Shown: piece by piece, positions 23,271-34,867 of the stretch
Layout: each line of letters begins with the position of its first letter
Numbering within the stretch: the stretch's first letter is position 1
Origin: Crocodylus rhombifer
Taxonomy: Eukaryota > Chordata > Crocodylia > Crocodylidae
Reading direction: 5' to 3'
Assembly: GCA_038503035.1 (NCBI GenBank)
Contig: JAVSML010024318.1
Location: 147,891-211,890 of the forward strand
DNA length: 64,000 bases
Program-made: the position numbers and the translations under genes
Notes under the pieces: model-generated
What the model was told of the DNA's origin: nothing
The model's database searches: none
The model's input: only the letters and a program-made list of their open reading frames with translations

Positions 23271-24220
23271 AAAGTTTGGGTCATTACCAGACTAAATATA
23301 TAGAGGAGACGTAAAAGAGGATTCTCAGAATTGGTTTTTAGGACTTCTGTATTTTTTAAGCCCCAAACTCACAAACACTTTAGCCCCTTGTATAAATTCA
23401 CTCATGGAAACAGTCCCATCTAATCCCTGGGTCTACTTGTGTGAGTAATAGGCACACAAAGTTAGGGTATGTTAAGTGTTTATAAAACTAGTCTTTAAAC
23501 TCTTAAGGAGCAGCAGCGATTCTGCTGTGTTTGTACCCCATGACAGTGGAGACCATTCAAGTTTCTGGGTGCCACCACCACAGCTAATAATATGATCGCT
23601 CAACCTTAACCATAGGGGTTACCTGCACTAGCTCCTACTAGTGTACGAGTTCCAGCAACATCTTTTACCATGGGGCTAATCCTGCTCTTACCAGCATCAC
23701 AACCTCTACTGACTTCAGTAGTGCAAGATCAGCCACTACGTGCATTATAGTGTAGCTGCAAAGTGATCGGTGCTATACTATGCAATGCAGTCTACAGCAA
23801 CCCCCTGAGAGATGCCCACTGATTTTGAAGGGATTTGGGGGTGCTCGACACTTTTTCAGACAAGACCTGGAATTCATCAAGAGCAGACAGAACAATTTTT
23901 CAGTATGACGCAGTGTATCAAATTTATACCCCAGCATCACATCATGCATGCGCCACAGATTTACCAGAAAAGTCACTTTCAGAATGTGTCTGAGAGATGT
24001 TAAAAATATTGGGGCAATTTTTCACATCCCCGATTACCATGAGTTAACCTCCGAACCACAGAAACAACAACACAATCAACTATTAATAAATACGTACAGC
24101 GTTTATGGAAAAAAGTGTTCAAGAGCTCTGAAGAGTGATGAAACCTACTGAGTTCTGTAGAAATTACTCTAATCACCTCTTGGATTAATTCTCTGTTAAA
24201 TTCTACAAAACTGTTTAAAG
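23271..24220. other. Unassigned DNA
   Basis: I see no gene or named repeat here. The last bases (about 24190-24220) resemble 24795-24830 and may be part of a CR1-associated fragment. Confidence 0.35.
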
Positions 24221-24674
24221 TAGTGGTGCTTAACCCTCTGGCCCCATGGGCCAGATGAGTGAGGCGCAGCCAGTCTTTGGGCTGAAACAAGCATGCTGAG
24301 TCAGTCCACAGGTACAATCCAGCATGCTGGCCTGGCTGTGCACATTGACCCAGCACCACACATGGCCCAGTCTCATGTGCCAGATCTAGCCGCTTGCCAG
24401 CTTGACGCCATGTTTTGGATTGATAGTTGCATGCCAGCCCAACTCTGTGTGCCGCATCCTGCCCTGTGCTGGCTCAGTGCACCGGCCTCACCACACACCA
24501 GCATGATCTAACTTGCAGGGCCATTTCATCTAGCCCACAGTGCTTCCCACAGCTTTGGAAATCTGATAGCAGGGAACTGCAAAGCGGACACTGCCAAAGT
24601 GGACACTGCTCCCCCACTGCCAAATTTTTGAACCAGGTGACATGGTTTCATGGGCCAGAGGTTGATTACCCCTT
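24221..24674. mobile_element. hAT-like nonautonomous element 1
   Basis: The left terminus 'agtggtgcttaaccctctgg' and the reverse complement of the right terminus 'aggggtaatcaacctctgg' are inverted repeats of the hAT type. Flanks 'gtttaaag' (24213-24220) and 'tttaaaag' (24675-24682) form an imperfect 8-bp duplication (6 of 8). No transposase is present. It abuts a CR1 3' end. Confidence 0.6.
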
Positions 24675-24790
24675 TTTAAAAGCATTTATGATTTAGACAG
24701 GGACGATCCTTCCTTGTGCCGGGGATTGGACTAAATGACCTTCTAAAGTCCCTTTCAGCCCATTTTGTATGTGCTTCTATCTAGAAGAAA
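24675..24790 (+). mobile_element. CR1 3' fragment
   Basis: 'tttagacagggacgatcctt' followed by 'ggattggactaaatgacc' and 'ccctttcagccca' matches the other CR1 3' ends here. Its 5' side is cut by hAT-like element 1. Confidence 0.75.
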
Positions 24791-24871
24791 GTTAACATTT
24801 CTGTTAAATCCTATGGAACTACTGATAAGAATGCTTGGTTTAGGAACACCACATCTACCATCTGTGTAAGT

Positions 24872-25395
24872 CAGGGGTGCTCAGCTTTTCTGCCCAGCAG
24901 GCCAGATGAGCAGTGACCAATCCATCTGTAGGCCAGACCCAGTCAGTGGTCCTGATCTGGCACTTGGGGTGGATGCAGTGGTTCCCCATCCAGCTGCACA
25001 GAGCAGAACAGCCTAGTCCTGATCCAGCTGCATGAGGAAGGGGGCTTGGCTTGGCTCCAACCTGGCTGTATGGGGCAGAGGCATAGCCCAGCCCTGATTA
25101 GCTGCACCAGAGGAAGGGGTCATGGCTTGGTCCTGATTCAGCTGTGTAGGGGCAGGGGGCATGATCTAACCTTGGAAAAATCTCAGCTAATTTGACTTAA
25201 TTGCCATTTAAGCCTAATGTATAAACAGCTGGACTATGCCTGTTTTAGTGCAAGTCATAGACTGAGCCAGTCTGTCTCGCTGTAAGATACTTGTCTGTTT
25301 TTAGCCTTGGAGAACAGGGGAGACCCAGCCAGGTGGACAGAAAGGGACACGGCCTGTTCCTGATCTGGCTGCCAGGGAGGTGTTGAGCACCTCCG
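24872..25395. mobile_element. hAT-like nonautonomous element 2
   Basis: The left end 'caggggtgctcagc' and the reverse complement of the right end 'cggaggtgctcaac' are inverted repeats. Flanks 'gtgtaagt' (24864-24871) and 'gtgtagat' (25396-25403) form an 8-bp duplication with two mismatches. The interior has several degenerate 'ctgatccagctgca' repeats and contains copy B of the ~150-bp module. Confidence 0.65.
25174..25322. repeat. Copy B of the ~150-bp module
   Basis: Near-identical to 23119-23270 over its whole length ('ggaaaaatctcagctaattt' through 'agaacaggggaga'). The left inverted arm seen in copy A is absent here. Confidence 0.8.
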
Positions 25396-25403
25396 GTGTA
25401 GAT

Positions 25404-25453
25404 GATTGGATTACATGACCTGTGATATTCCTTCCAACCCTATGATTCTGAGA
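25404..25453 (+). mobile_element. CR1 3' terminus
   Basis: 'gattggattacatgacctg', 'ccttccaacccta' and the tail 'tgattctga' form a CR1 end. It begins directly after the right target duplication of hAT-like element 2, so that element probably split it. Confidence 0.7.
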
Positions 25454-25589
25454 AAATATATATTACAACTACGGTACAACACACTCCTATCTTCAGCTTC
25501 ACAACGCTCATATAACTTCCTCTGTGCCATCCTATCTAGAACTGCCACCCATACAGAGCCATGCAGATTTTTTTTGTATTAAACACAGG

Positions 25590-25732
25590 TCTGCTTGTAA
25601 CCTAAGTCCCATTACCTGCTATAGGACTCCCGTCCAAATTGGATCCTTCACTGTAACTCTGACAGTGACCTTAGGCAAGTCCTTTTCCCACTCTGTACCT
25701 CAGTTTCCCTAGTAATAAAAACAGGATAGCCT
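25590..25732 (+). mobile_element. MIR-type SINE fragment
   Basis: 'gaccttaggcaagtcctttt' and 'tctgtacctcagtttcccta' followed by 'aataaaaacagga' match the MIR core and 3' part. The tRNA-like head is eroded. Confidence 0.8.
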
Positions 25733-28635
25733 GTTTATGAGCAGCTTTGGGTCAGTCCATCTGGTTTCTCTGCAGGACGGTTGATCCTCCTTTTGATCTC
25801 TGCAGTGCCATTACTTAGGTGGAGCTGATGATTTGTCCTTGAATACAGACAGGTATTCCTAAAGAGAAGGGCTGAAAGAAAATGCAGACTAAGGGGGAAT
25901 GGGAAGAAAGAAGACTGAGAAAGTGGAGTGATTGTATAAGGAATGAAACTTTGTAAAAGATCCAAGTAAAACAAAATGAGTTCAACCTGTTACTGCTGGC
26001 TGTTGTTATATTTTCCATAATAAGTGCTATAGCAACATTTTGCCACCTTCTCAGTGAAAGCTGCTCCTTCCAGCTGCTTCACTGAGGAGGAAATGTGTGA
26101 ATCCCAGGTAAGTAAGGGAAGACTGGAGACCTTGGCACCTGGTCAAGGAGCATGAGAGAAGGGAACAGGAAGAGGCTGGCAGTGCCACTGTTAGATTGGC
26201 ATGCAGGCCTCCCCCTCACAGCAGCAAGGTGCCTGTCAGTGTCCAGCAATTAGACGTCCTATTCTCTATTTTCTTCCAATCCTTAGTTCTAGCAGATACC
26301 TCTTAGGAAGCTCGCTAAGGATTTGGAGAAACTTGCCTTGACAAATGCAAAAGATCTGGGAGTATAAACTCCTCAGATTTATTCTGCTACTCAAGACACA
26401 AAAAATCCTGAGGTTAGGGAAGCAGCCTCCTTCCAACCAAGGGTTGTGCTTGCAGGAGCTAAGCAGGATAATCACTATTTGGGATGCTAGACCCTGAGGC
26501 TTGTGGCTTGGGTCCTCTTTTCCCATGTCCACCCTCCCAACAGAGGGGATAATGATAGAGAGAAGTCTTTCCTTCGTGATGTTTGAAGAAAAACTCTGGG
26601 AAGTTCATTGATGCAGGGGCATAAGTCACCTGGATGAGACACAAACAGTGCCTGCCAACTAACTGACCTGAGGAGAAATTAATGCTCAAACTGCAGTCAT
26701 TCTGTGGAAATTAACCATTGGGTCAACTTCCCTAAGGTATGTGGTAGACTCTGTCACTTAAAGCCTTTATATAAAGATAGAATAACCTTCCAAAAAGTAG
26801 GCTGTAGCACAGATGGAAGGATTATTATAGGTTTCTTGAAGAAATGTCTCTCAGGTCTGCATGTGTAGGAGACCAGACTAGGCCTTATAAGCTATGAATA
26901 GCATCCTCCAGCTGCCCCCTCACCACAGGTGTGGAAAAATAGTTGAGATGTGCAGCCTGCATGGTAGGCTTTCTTGGACCAAGGGAAGCCTGGAGTCCTA
27001 CATTTGAGAATCCCCATCGTTCAAACAAAGATCTTGGGAGCTCCAGCCCTCCTTAGATTACAACTATGTTAGTATTTCAAGGGAGTAAAACAAGGTTCTC
27101 AGATAAACTGAATTTAAGTCTGTGCCCACCTGACTTCATGGAGCCTCTCCCGTGCGGCCCTGGAACATGCGCTAGTGGTCTGCCACAGAGACGACTCCAG
27201 CTGTCGCGACGCATGGTTCTGTTCTCCCCAAAGAATTCCCCGATGCCTGCCACCTGTTGAATATTATGTTCAGTAGTGAGATTCCCTTCCACAGCAGGGA
27301 ACATACCGAGCATCATCACTAGCGGGCATTCCTGGGGCTCCACCTCCCCTACACCTCAGCCATGTGCCAGCCTATCAGGGCTGCTGAATGAAGGACAGTT
27401 CAACTCTGTTTTGAGGTAGTGTCACACTCCCTCTCTGCCTTTCTGGCCCTCGGTGGTCACAACAGCCCTCCTCCCTGCTGGCCAGATATGCTTGGGGTGG
27501 TAAGGTGGCCTTGATGATGGGTCTAGCCTATCCATGTTGGGAATCTCTTGAGTGGCCCCAGCCTGCTCAGCCCTCAGTCCCTGTCCTTCAGCCTTTTCTC
27601 TGGCCCTGGGTTTTCAATGTAAACTTAAAGATAAATAAAAAACCAAAACTCCAGGGAGGGCCCTCCGCCCACTCCCCACTTACACATCCTGCATTCACTG
27701 GCCTCGCCATCCCTCAGCATTCTCCTTCAGACCAACTCCCTCGCTGTCTGGGGTGTCCCTTTTAAATTAAGCCCTGGATCCTTCTACTGGGTCCCTCTTC
27801 AGCCCCTCCTTGTACATGTTGGGAGGCCTCTGTTCGCCCTAGGGGAGGGTTCGGCACTCACTTTCCTGCTACACCCCACAGCTGATTTCTCACCACCAAC
27901 TTTTATCCCAGCTAGGCAGCATTCCTTGATGACATCATCAGGCTGTGCCGGCCCCATGCACAGAGAAAAGCAGCTAATGAATCACACCGGCACTCTGCCC
28001 CTCTGTGACTCATTTGGCCTGACTGTCCCTGGAGAAGTTAAGTTTGTCCTGTTCTTGGGGCTTTTCTTCTTGTTGTTGTGGTGGGTTGTCCCCACTGCAA
28101 CCCACGCCATGGGAGGGGTCTCCTGTCCCTGAGCCAAAGCCATTTAGGGCCAAACAAGTTTATGAAAACCACCAGTCAGTGCAGACTTCAGAGTGTCTAT
28201 AGAACACAGAGCATCACTTACAAATTAGATGACCAAATTTTGCATTAAGTATCCAAAAAGTCTTATGCAAGACCCACATTCTTTGTAGCACATCAGACTT
28301 AAACTCTATAGGATGAACTATGTGGCCAAGTCTATCTGGGCCTCCTCTCCAACCTCATTGAAGCCAGTCACTACAGTGCCTACACATTATTTGATACTCA
28401 GTTCCTTTTGTATAACACTGCCCCTAGATTTCCAGTGTGTCACTGTATGTAAAATGCAATGTGTGATTTCAATGCTAAAGTCAGAATGGAATCTCAAATC
28501 TTTAACAGCTAGTTAAAGGGTGCATCTGACAACACAATGGGCAGGCAAAAAAGTATGGGTTTCTTCTAATGAGAAGGCAATTAATGCTCTTAGTACTGAG
28601 GCAGAAATTAATTTCTTTCCCTCCCATTTGCAGAC
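25733..28635. other. Unassigned DNA
   Basis: No gene is supported. The interval 27414-27877 has LTR-like ends when read on the minus strand (TGTAGCAGG... to ...GTGTGACA) and a TTTAAAAGGG word, so it could be a solo LTR, but I found no target duplication. A CpG patch lies at 27140-27220. Confidence 0.35.
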
Positions 28636-29168
28636 AATATCAATTTGGTGGGGGGAGAATAGTAGATGTACTGAACAGTAGATTTAGAGATACTTTGATA
28701 AATTGGAGGATTGGGTCAAAATATATCTCATGAAGTTCAATAAAGACAAATGAAAACTCCTGCACTTAAGATGGAACAATTCCATGCAGCTATCCTGACT
28801 GGGGACTGACTGGCTAAGCAGCAGCTCTGCAGAAAAGGACCTGGGGTTTACAGTAAGCTAAATATGAGCCAACAGTATGCCCTTGTTGTGAAGAAGGCTG
28901 ACAGCATACTGGGCTGCATTAGTAGGAGTGTTGCTAGCAGATCAAGGGAAGTGATTCTTCCACTCTATTCAGCACTGGTGAGGCTACATCTGGAGTACTG
29001 TGTCCAGAGAGGTTGGGGAATCTCTATCCTTAGAGATTTTTAAGACCCTAGTAGACAAATCCTTGGCTGGGATGATATTTGAGGATGGTCCTGCTTTGAG
29101 CAGGAGGTTGGACTAGATGACCTCCTGAGGTCCCTTCCAACCCTAATTTTCTGTGATTCTATCATTTG
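28636..29168 (+). mobile_element. CR1 fragment with reverse-transcriptase C-terminal remnants
   Basis: The DNA follows the CR1 layout: a region matching the CR1 ORF2 end ('ctgggctgcattagtagg', 'ctggagtactgtgtcc'), then the 3'UTR ('ggttggactagatgacctcc', 'cccttccaaccctaa') and the tail 'tgtgattctatcattt'. A deletion joins the coding part to the 3'UTR at about 29010. Frames are broken throughout. Confidence 0.85.
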
Positions 29169-30105
29169 GATGGAATTTTGACATCATCATTCTTCATACC
29201 AGCAGGTTGGCGTAGAGTACTTCCTTGGTTTCAGGATTAATAGTTGGGGCATATGTGTTGATGATAGTGGTGTACTGGCTCAGAGAGTCATGAGGCACTC
29301 ATTCATCCTGATAGGGAGCTCATTGAGTTGGTTTATGATTTTGTCCTTAATGGCAAAAACCACTTCCATGAAGCTGGTGCTCTCCTTCCTGTTTACCCTT
29401 CCAGAAGAAGGTATAGCTGCCTCCTTGTTCTTTGAACTGCCCATCTCCCACTCGCTGGGTCTTGCTCAGTGGAGTGATGTCAGTGTTGTGTTGCCTGAGT
29501 TCTTAAGTTATGACTGTGGTGCAGTGCTCTGGGCATTCACTGTTAAGTTTGTCCATGAGGATCCTGATGTTCCCAGTTCCAATATTGGTTGTGCATTCGT
29601 TGATTCTGACCACAGCAAAGATGATTCCACTGGATGTAGTTATCCAGTCAGGGAAAAGGTAGCCAGACTATGTTTAGGGCACCTTTTCTTGCCCCCTCCC
29701 TATGTAGGGTGAGCAGAGTGGATCCTGAAGAGAGCTGCTCAGTCATAGTTAGAGCTGCTGAATCACACTCCTGGCTCCAAGTGCTAGATGACCTTCTTGT
29801 AACTGCCGCCTTTGTGTCAGTTCATGACTAGGAGTTTCCAGATTGCACAATCCTGTTCTGATCATCACTAGCTAGTCACAAAAGGATTTGAAGAATGTGC
29901 TGGAAAAGCCATTTCCATGGAATACGCCTGTGTGTGATATTTTTTATCATGGAGAAGCTGCTGCACTTCAACTTCCACACAGTTCTTGACAGAACAGGAC
30001 TTTGATCTAATGGCAGGGAGGCCAAGACAACTAGACATCTCATTCTGCTGTAGCCTTCATCCACTTTCACAGCCTTTGAGTTTCTAAGATCTTCTACCGT
30101 CTGTC
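29169..30105 (-). pseudogene. Endonuclease part of a non-LTR retrotransposon (inverted 5' segment)
   Basis: Read on the minus strand from about 29660 down to 29170, the frames give pieces typical of the N-terminal AP-like endonuclease of non-LTR elements. There is an initial TWN-type motif, a GGSYTFFWKGK segment and, near the end, QYTTIINTYAPTINPETKEV. 30105-29670 would be 5' leader. Stops and shifts are frequent. The segment ends abruptly at 29169 against the CR1 tail. The clade is uncertain (RTE-like group). Confidence 0.65.
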
Positions 30106-30885
30106 CCAGGGTTCCAACACTCTTCTTGATATATTCTCAATATTGCTTACCGTGATACTACATCTGACCACCAACAACCTTCCAACTGAAGTGGAGCTAA
30201 GCTACCAAATTGACAGTAAGCTGTTTAATCTCAGCTAACTCCAAGCCAAAACCAAGACCACCCTGACTTCAGTCATTGAGTTCCAGTGTGCTGATGATGC
30301 TGTAGTGTGTACATACTCAGAAATGGACTTTCAGGCAATAGTTGACATCTCTACTTGAGGCATACAAGAAAATGAGACTGACACTTAACATTCAGAAGAC
30401 TAATGTTACCCTCTATCAACAAGCTCTTAAAAAGCAGTCCCAAGCTCTGGTCATTCAGATTCATGGTAAGACTCTGGAGTATGCTGAGCATTTCCCATGC
30501 CTCGGAAGCCTAAGAAAAGGGCAGAGAAAGTGCTTCAAGAACGTCCTAAAGGCTCACTTGAAAAAAAATGCAAAATATCAACTCTTGGGAGATTAACTCC
30601 CAGTACCACCCCAAATGGAGGAAAAGCCTGCTGCAAGGATATCAGAACTTTGAAACCTTAAGACAACACTGAAGATAGAAAAATGGGAGAAGCAGAAACA
30701 GCATTTCACAGACCAGACCAAGAACCCAGAGCCACCCACACCACATGGGAACATGTGCCCAAGCTCCAACAGTCTGCCAATCCTGGAAAAGCCTCATCAG
30801 CCATCATCAAACCCACAGATAAGACAATCATGGATGATAATCATCCTTAACTTCGAGGGATCACTGATGGCTGGCTCATACAAAT
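30106..30885 (+). pseudogene. Reverse-transcriptase C-terminus of the same non-LTR element
   Basis: Plus-strand frames give KLFNLS..LQAKTKT, then FQCADDAVV, which holds the catalytic Asp pair, then MRLTLNIQKTNV and HFPCLGSL. This order is that of a non-LTR reverse transcriptase palm and thumb. Near 30750-30820 a terminal zinc-finger-like CAQAPTVCQSWKSLISHHQT(H) follows. The frame contains stops. With the inverted endonuclease segment on its left this forms one 5'-inverted insertion. Confidence 0.75.
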
Positions 30886-31735
30886 ACCTGAGCTGTCTCT
30901 GTTTCCCCTGATCTGGTATCTGCAACTATGCATGAATAACAGAGAAAGAAAGCAGATTTTCTTCTGAAGCAAAGTAGTTAATACTTATATCTACCTTATT
31001 GTTAGGCTCTGAAGTTAACCCCACTATTGAAAGCAGGAAAAGGGTTATTCACATTGGTCACTTTTATTCTTCTTTATGCTTAAAAATGGTCTTAGAGTTG
31101 TTGTTTTTTTAAAAGATTTTTTTTGCCAGTTTTTATCTTGGACATACCAAGACTGTCAAGTCTAGTCTTTTCTGCAGGATTTATTGGCAGTCCTAGAGAA
31201 TATATATCACTGGCTTTTATATCTAGATCAAATGGACAGGTTTATTGGCTTTTTAACAAAAGCTTCCTTTCTCCAAACTGTTAACTCCACTGTCTAATTT
31301 ACATTAAAAAGAAAACACCCTCCAGATTCTACGGCTTTCACCCCACTGTTCAAAATGGATCCTTCATTCCTAAATCTGTATCTAGATATCCCAGTAAATG
31401 ACCTGATTTTTAAAAGTGTGCTGCTCTCCCAGCATCCAGCACTGAACTAGAGTGCCTTGCCCAACCGTAGTGCCAACCTAATTTTGAGTAGTGCAAAGCT
31501 GGCTGGGCTGCTGGTAGCAGGTTCAGGATGGAGAAAAGGAGGGTATAGCAGCAGCAGACAACTTACTACACTTGCATCTGGCAGACAAGTCTGGAGTTTT
31601 CACCAGTGAACCAGTGCACAAAGTGGCACAGTCATAGTTCACCTGGGATCCTCTCATGTTGTCTCTAACCAGTCTCGGAGTTGGGGAGATCAGAAAGACT
31701 GGTGGCTTAGAGCTACCTGAGGACAAGTAAGCAAG
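30886..31735. other. Unassigned DNA
   Basis: I see no gene or named repeat here. The last 200 bases may be eroded downstream sequence of the integrase fragment that follows on the minus strand. Confidence 0.35.
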
Positions 31736-32150
31736 GGTTGCAGGAAACCAAAGGGCTTAGCCCTGTGAATCTTAGTGTGGGAACAGGTCTCATAAGAAAT
31801 TACATAGGTTTTTATGTCTGCCCACAACTTCGGCCACTAGAAGTGCCAGGCCAAGAGTCTCCCACTCTTTCTGTGGTCAAAGCGTCTTGCCACTGGAGAA
31901 TCATGGCAGACTCCCAGAACCTGTATCCAAGGTTGTCCCTCTGGGACATATATGCACCCTCGGTGATAGAGGATGTTGCCCTCCAGCCTGAAATCCTGTC
32001 CTGCTTGTGTCCCTTGGTCAAGCAATATAGCAGTAACTTTTGAGAATGGGGTCTTGGCAGAGGACTGATCATGTGGCTTGCATTCAAAGAGCTGACACTT
32101 CTGATCTTCTAAAGTGAGTTTAGCATTAGCAGAAGGGGCCAAACTGACAA
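31736..32150 (-). pseudogene. Integrase zinc-finger fragment of a second Ty3/gypsy element
   Basis: The minus strand gives GNILYHRGCIYVPEG, then VCHDSPVARRFDHRK, then, after a stop, WPKLWADIKTYVISYETC and KPFGFLQPL. This is the integrase HHCC finger region of Sushi or chromovirus-type elements. The two His are present; the first Cys of the CxxC pair is Tyr. The fragment is isolated, with no LTR, RNase H or core domain recognised nearby. It differs in sequence from the Gmr1-like integrase at 7.0 kb. Confidence 0.7.
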
Positions 32151-34660
32151 CCCGGGTGCATTATGTTCTCTATTTACTTCCAGAAGAGAAAAAGTACAAG
32201 CAGTAATAGAGGAGCTTTCCACATATGCTGCCCTTCCAGCGTGCCTCACCTGTGAACTCAAAACAAATGCCTCTAGGATGAGAGGGTATTTCATCTTCTA
32301 TGGCCCTTCAATTCTTGGCATCTCTTTGGAGAATGCCAAAGGGCACACTTGCTACCAGTTGTGGCAATGCTTTTGGGAGGCAGGTATCTGACTCCTAGCC
32401 ACATTTTGCTGTGGCTATCACACAAGCACTAGACATGGATCTGTCCCCGACTTGAACCAAGTCCTGCAGCCCAATCTTTGAAGTCACTCAGTCCCTCCAA
32501 AGAAACTTTTTAACATGAACTACTTAAGGCCCAAACCCCAGCTGGCAACATTTCATCCTTAGTAGGTGCCCGAGTGTCTTTGTGTCCTAGGTAACCAGCT
32601 TGCCTGAATTAAACTCAGCTTTCTCTGGCCTCACACAAGACTCATTGCTTTTCCAGTTAGACTAAAACTCCACCTCCTCAGAACTGCAGAAACTCCAGCT
32701 GTTTGATATTGTGCTGAAGAAGGCAGGGGGCATAGGCAGTCTCCAAGTGAAAGAGTGAACTCAAAGGAAACTGGACAGTGGCGTTTCGATAGGATACTCA
32801 GTGGGTAACGGGCTCAGTTAAATTTGCTCATTCAGCCAGGGAGGAGAGTGAGTTTTCTCATACATCCTGCTAAGGAGAATTCAGCTGCATACGCCTTCCA
32901 ATTACTGCAAGCGTAATACACAGAAGAGAATGTCCCAGGGAGGATGGGGAAGGGGAGGGGGTAGGGAAGCTAGGCCCAGAATCCCAGATCCCAGCACCCC
33001 TAAAACCTTAGTGGACTATGTGATTTGAATGTTATTACTGATCATTTTTAGATTTGCATTAAAGCCATTGAAAAACTGTGACTCCAAATGGCTCAGAATT
33101 CTGTGCCAATTTGAATCCAAATATGACAGGCCCATCTCTAATCAACAAGACAGACCAGCCAGTGCATGGACAGAGTGAAAGTTTCAAACCCCAAATCCAA
33201 CTTCTGACTCCAGCAAAAGTCCCAGCAAAATCTATGAAAGTTTCACCTTGATAAAAAAATTGATTAGAAATTCAGAATTTGTGCCCAAGTTATTTTTTAA
33301 TGGAAACAGCATTTTGATGGGAAGTAACTGAGTTACAGAATCAAAGACAAGATGGAGAAACCCCTCCTTTTGCAGAGAGGTATAAAGCTTTCTAGTGGTA
33401 TTGTTAGGATTTATGGTCAGATTGATGGAGGGAAAAACAGAAAGACTGTGATTGTTTTGTCCAGAGGACACAGCTGCTCTGAGGGGAACAACTGCTATTA
33501 GAAGTGGCCAAAAAGTTATCCTGAGTGCAGTGGGGGAGAGAGGTGAAGGAAACACATTAGAAAGTGAAGTGTATTGGAAGCCCCCAGTTCAAAGACTTTA
33601 GATGGGAGTTTTACTTTGTTTACCCTCTTGTAAAGCTCTTGGTTACTTTGATAATCCTTAGGAAATGGGATCATTTCTCTCTTGGCCTGTCAAATTAAAC
33701 AAACAAATAAAACCTTGTTGGGTGGAGACAAGATTAAAGAAGAAAGTACCTTAGAGCAGGGATTCAGGAGCTAAGCACCTCTGAACAACAGAAGATTAGA
33801 AAAGATATCAGAGGGAATAGAAAAGGAAGAGACTCAGCCATCTAAACATGGGGAACTAAATTCAGGGCAGAGGTAAAAAAAACAGGGCTTGTCTGTCTTA
33901 CGACATTTGCACAAGTATACATTAAATCAATTTGATGTCAGTTTCATTACTCTGGTATAAACCAAAAAAAGGGTAAAGATTCACTTTGTGGTAAAACCAA
34001 AGTGTCTCATTCCCCCCCCCCCCCCCCCCACACACACACTCTTTTACTGTGGGATACCTCACATACATTAGCTACCCCAAGGTAAAAAAAAAAAGCCTTT
34101 TTTATCAGGAAAGACAGGATCCAAATTGGTGGAAATTGTACTGGGATGCAAATAAAAGTTCTACATCTAAAAGGAACTGAAGGCCTGATGGCTGGACATT
34201 CCAGCTGGCAGTGGTGTAACTAGGGCAGGGTAAATGGGGGAACTGCCCTGGGCACTGCCTTGAGGAAAATGAAAAAAATCAGCTGCTACCAGTAGCAGCA
34301 ATCACAACCTCAGTTGCAATTGTGGCAGCCACTGGGAGTCACTGATGCCCCTGTGCTCCGGGTGCCTGGCCATGTCCCTACACTGCTGCTGAACAGGGCT
34401 GTCCCAGCTACTGCAAGGCTGGAAAAGCACTAATGAAGACCTCTGGGGCATGCCTCTGCAATTGCCCTTGAGCTCCTGGTTTCCACCCTGCCTAGAAGCT
34501 ATCTCTGGGCCTGGCACTGTTTTCAGGTTTGGAGCTTGTCTGCAGCAGCAGGTGACCAAAGTGTGTCCATGCATCCTGCAAACAAACCTGTAAACACTGT
34601 AACCTAGGCCACTACAAGGTCTTGCTTTCCAGTCCCTGCCTGCCTCCATAGTGGAATCCA
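32151..34660. other. Unassigned DNA with poly-C/CA tract
   Basis: No gene is supported. A run of 18 C at 34012-34029 continues into CACACACACAC to about 34040. The stretch 34203-34280 ('ggtgtaactagggcaggg') resembles a dispersed reptile repeat, but I cannot place it. Confidence 0.4.
34012..34040. repeat. Poly-C plus (CA)n tract
   Basis: Eighteen C residues followed directly by CA dinucleotides. Confidence 0.85.
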
Positions 34661-34867
34661 GGGGCACTTGTACACGTGATGGTTGTCACAATGTACACAT
34701 GATGAAACTGCTATTTGTGGGCTTATTGGCATATCACATTATATGTGCACCAGTTTTGGGGAGTTTAGATGAGTTTGCATTGTGGCAAACTAAACTGCAT
34801 CCAGATGTAGTTTAGCATGCAACATTGCAAATTGAAACAATGCAGCTGGCAGCTCATCCTTCAGCCA

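Noticed and set aside
29290..29712. A 140-residue plus-strand frame
   Set aside because: It is the antisense shadow of the endonuclease fragment on the minus strand.
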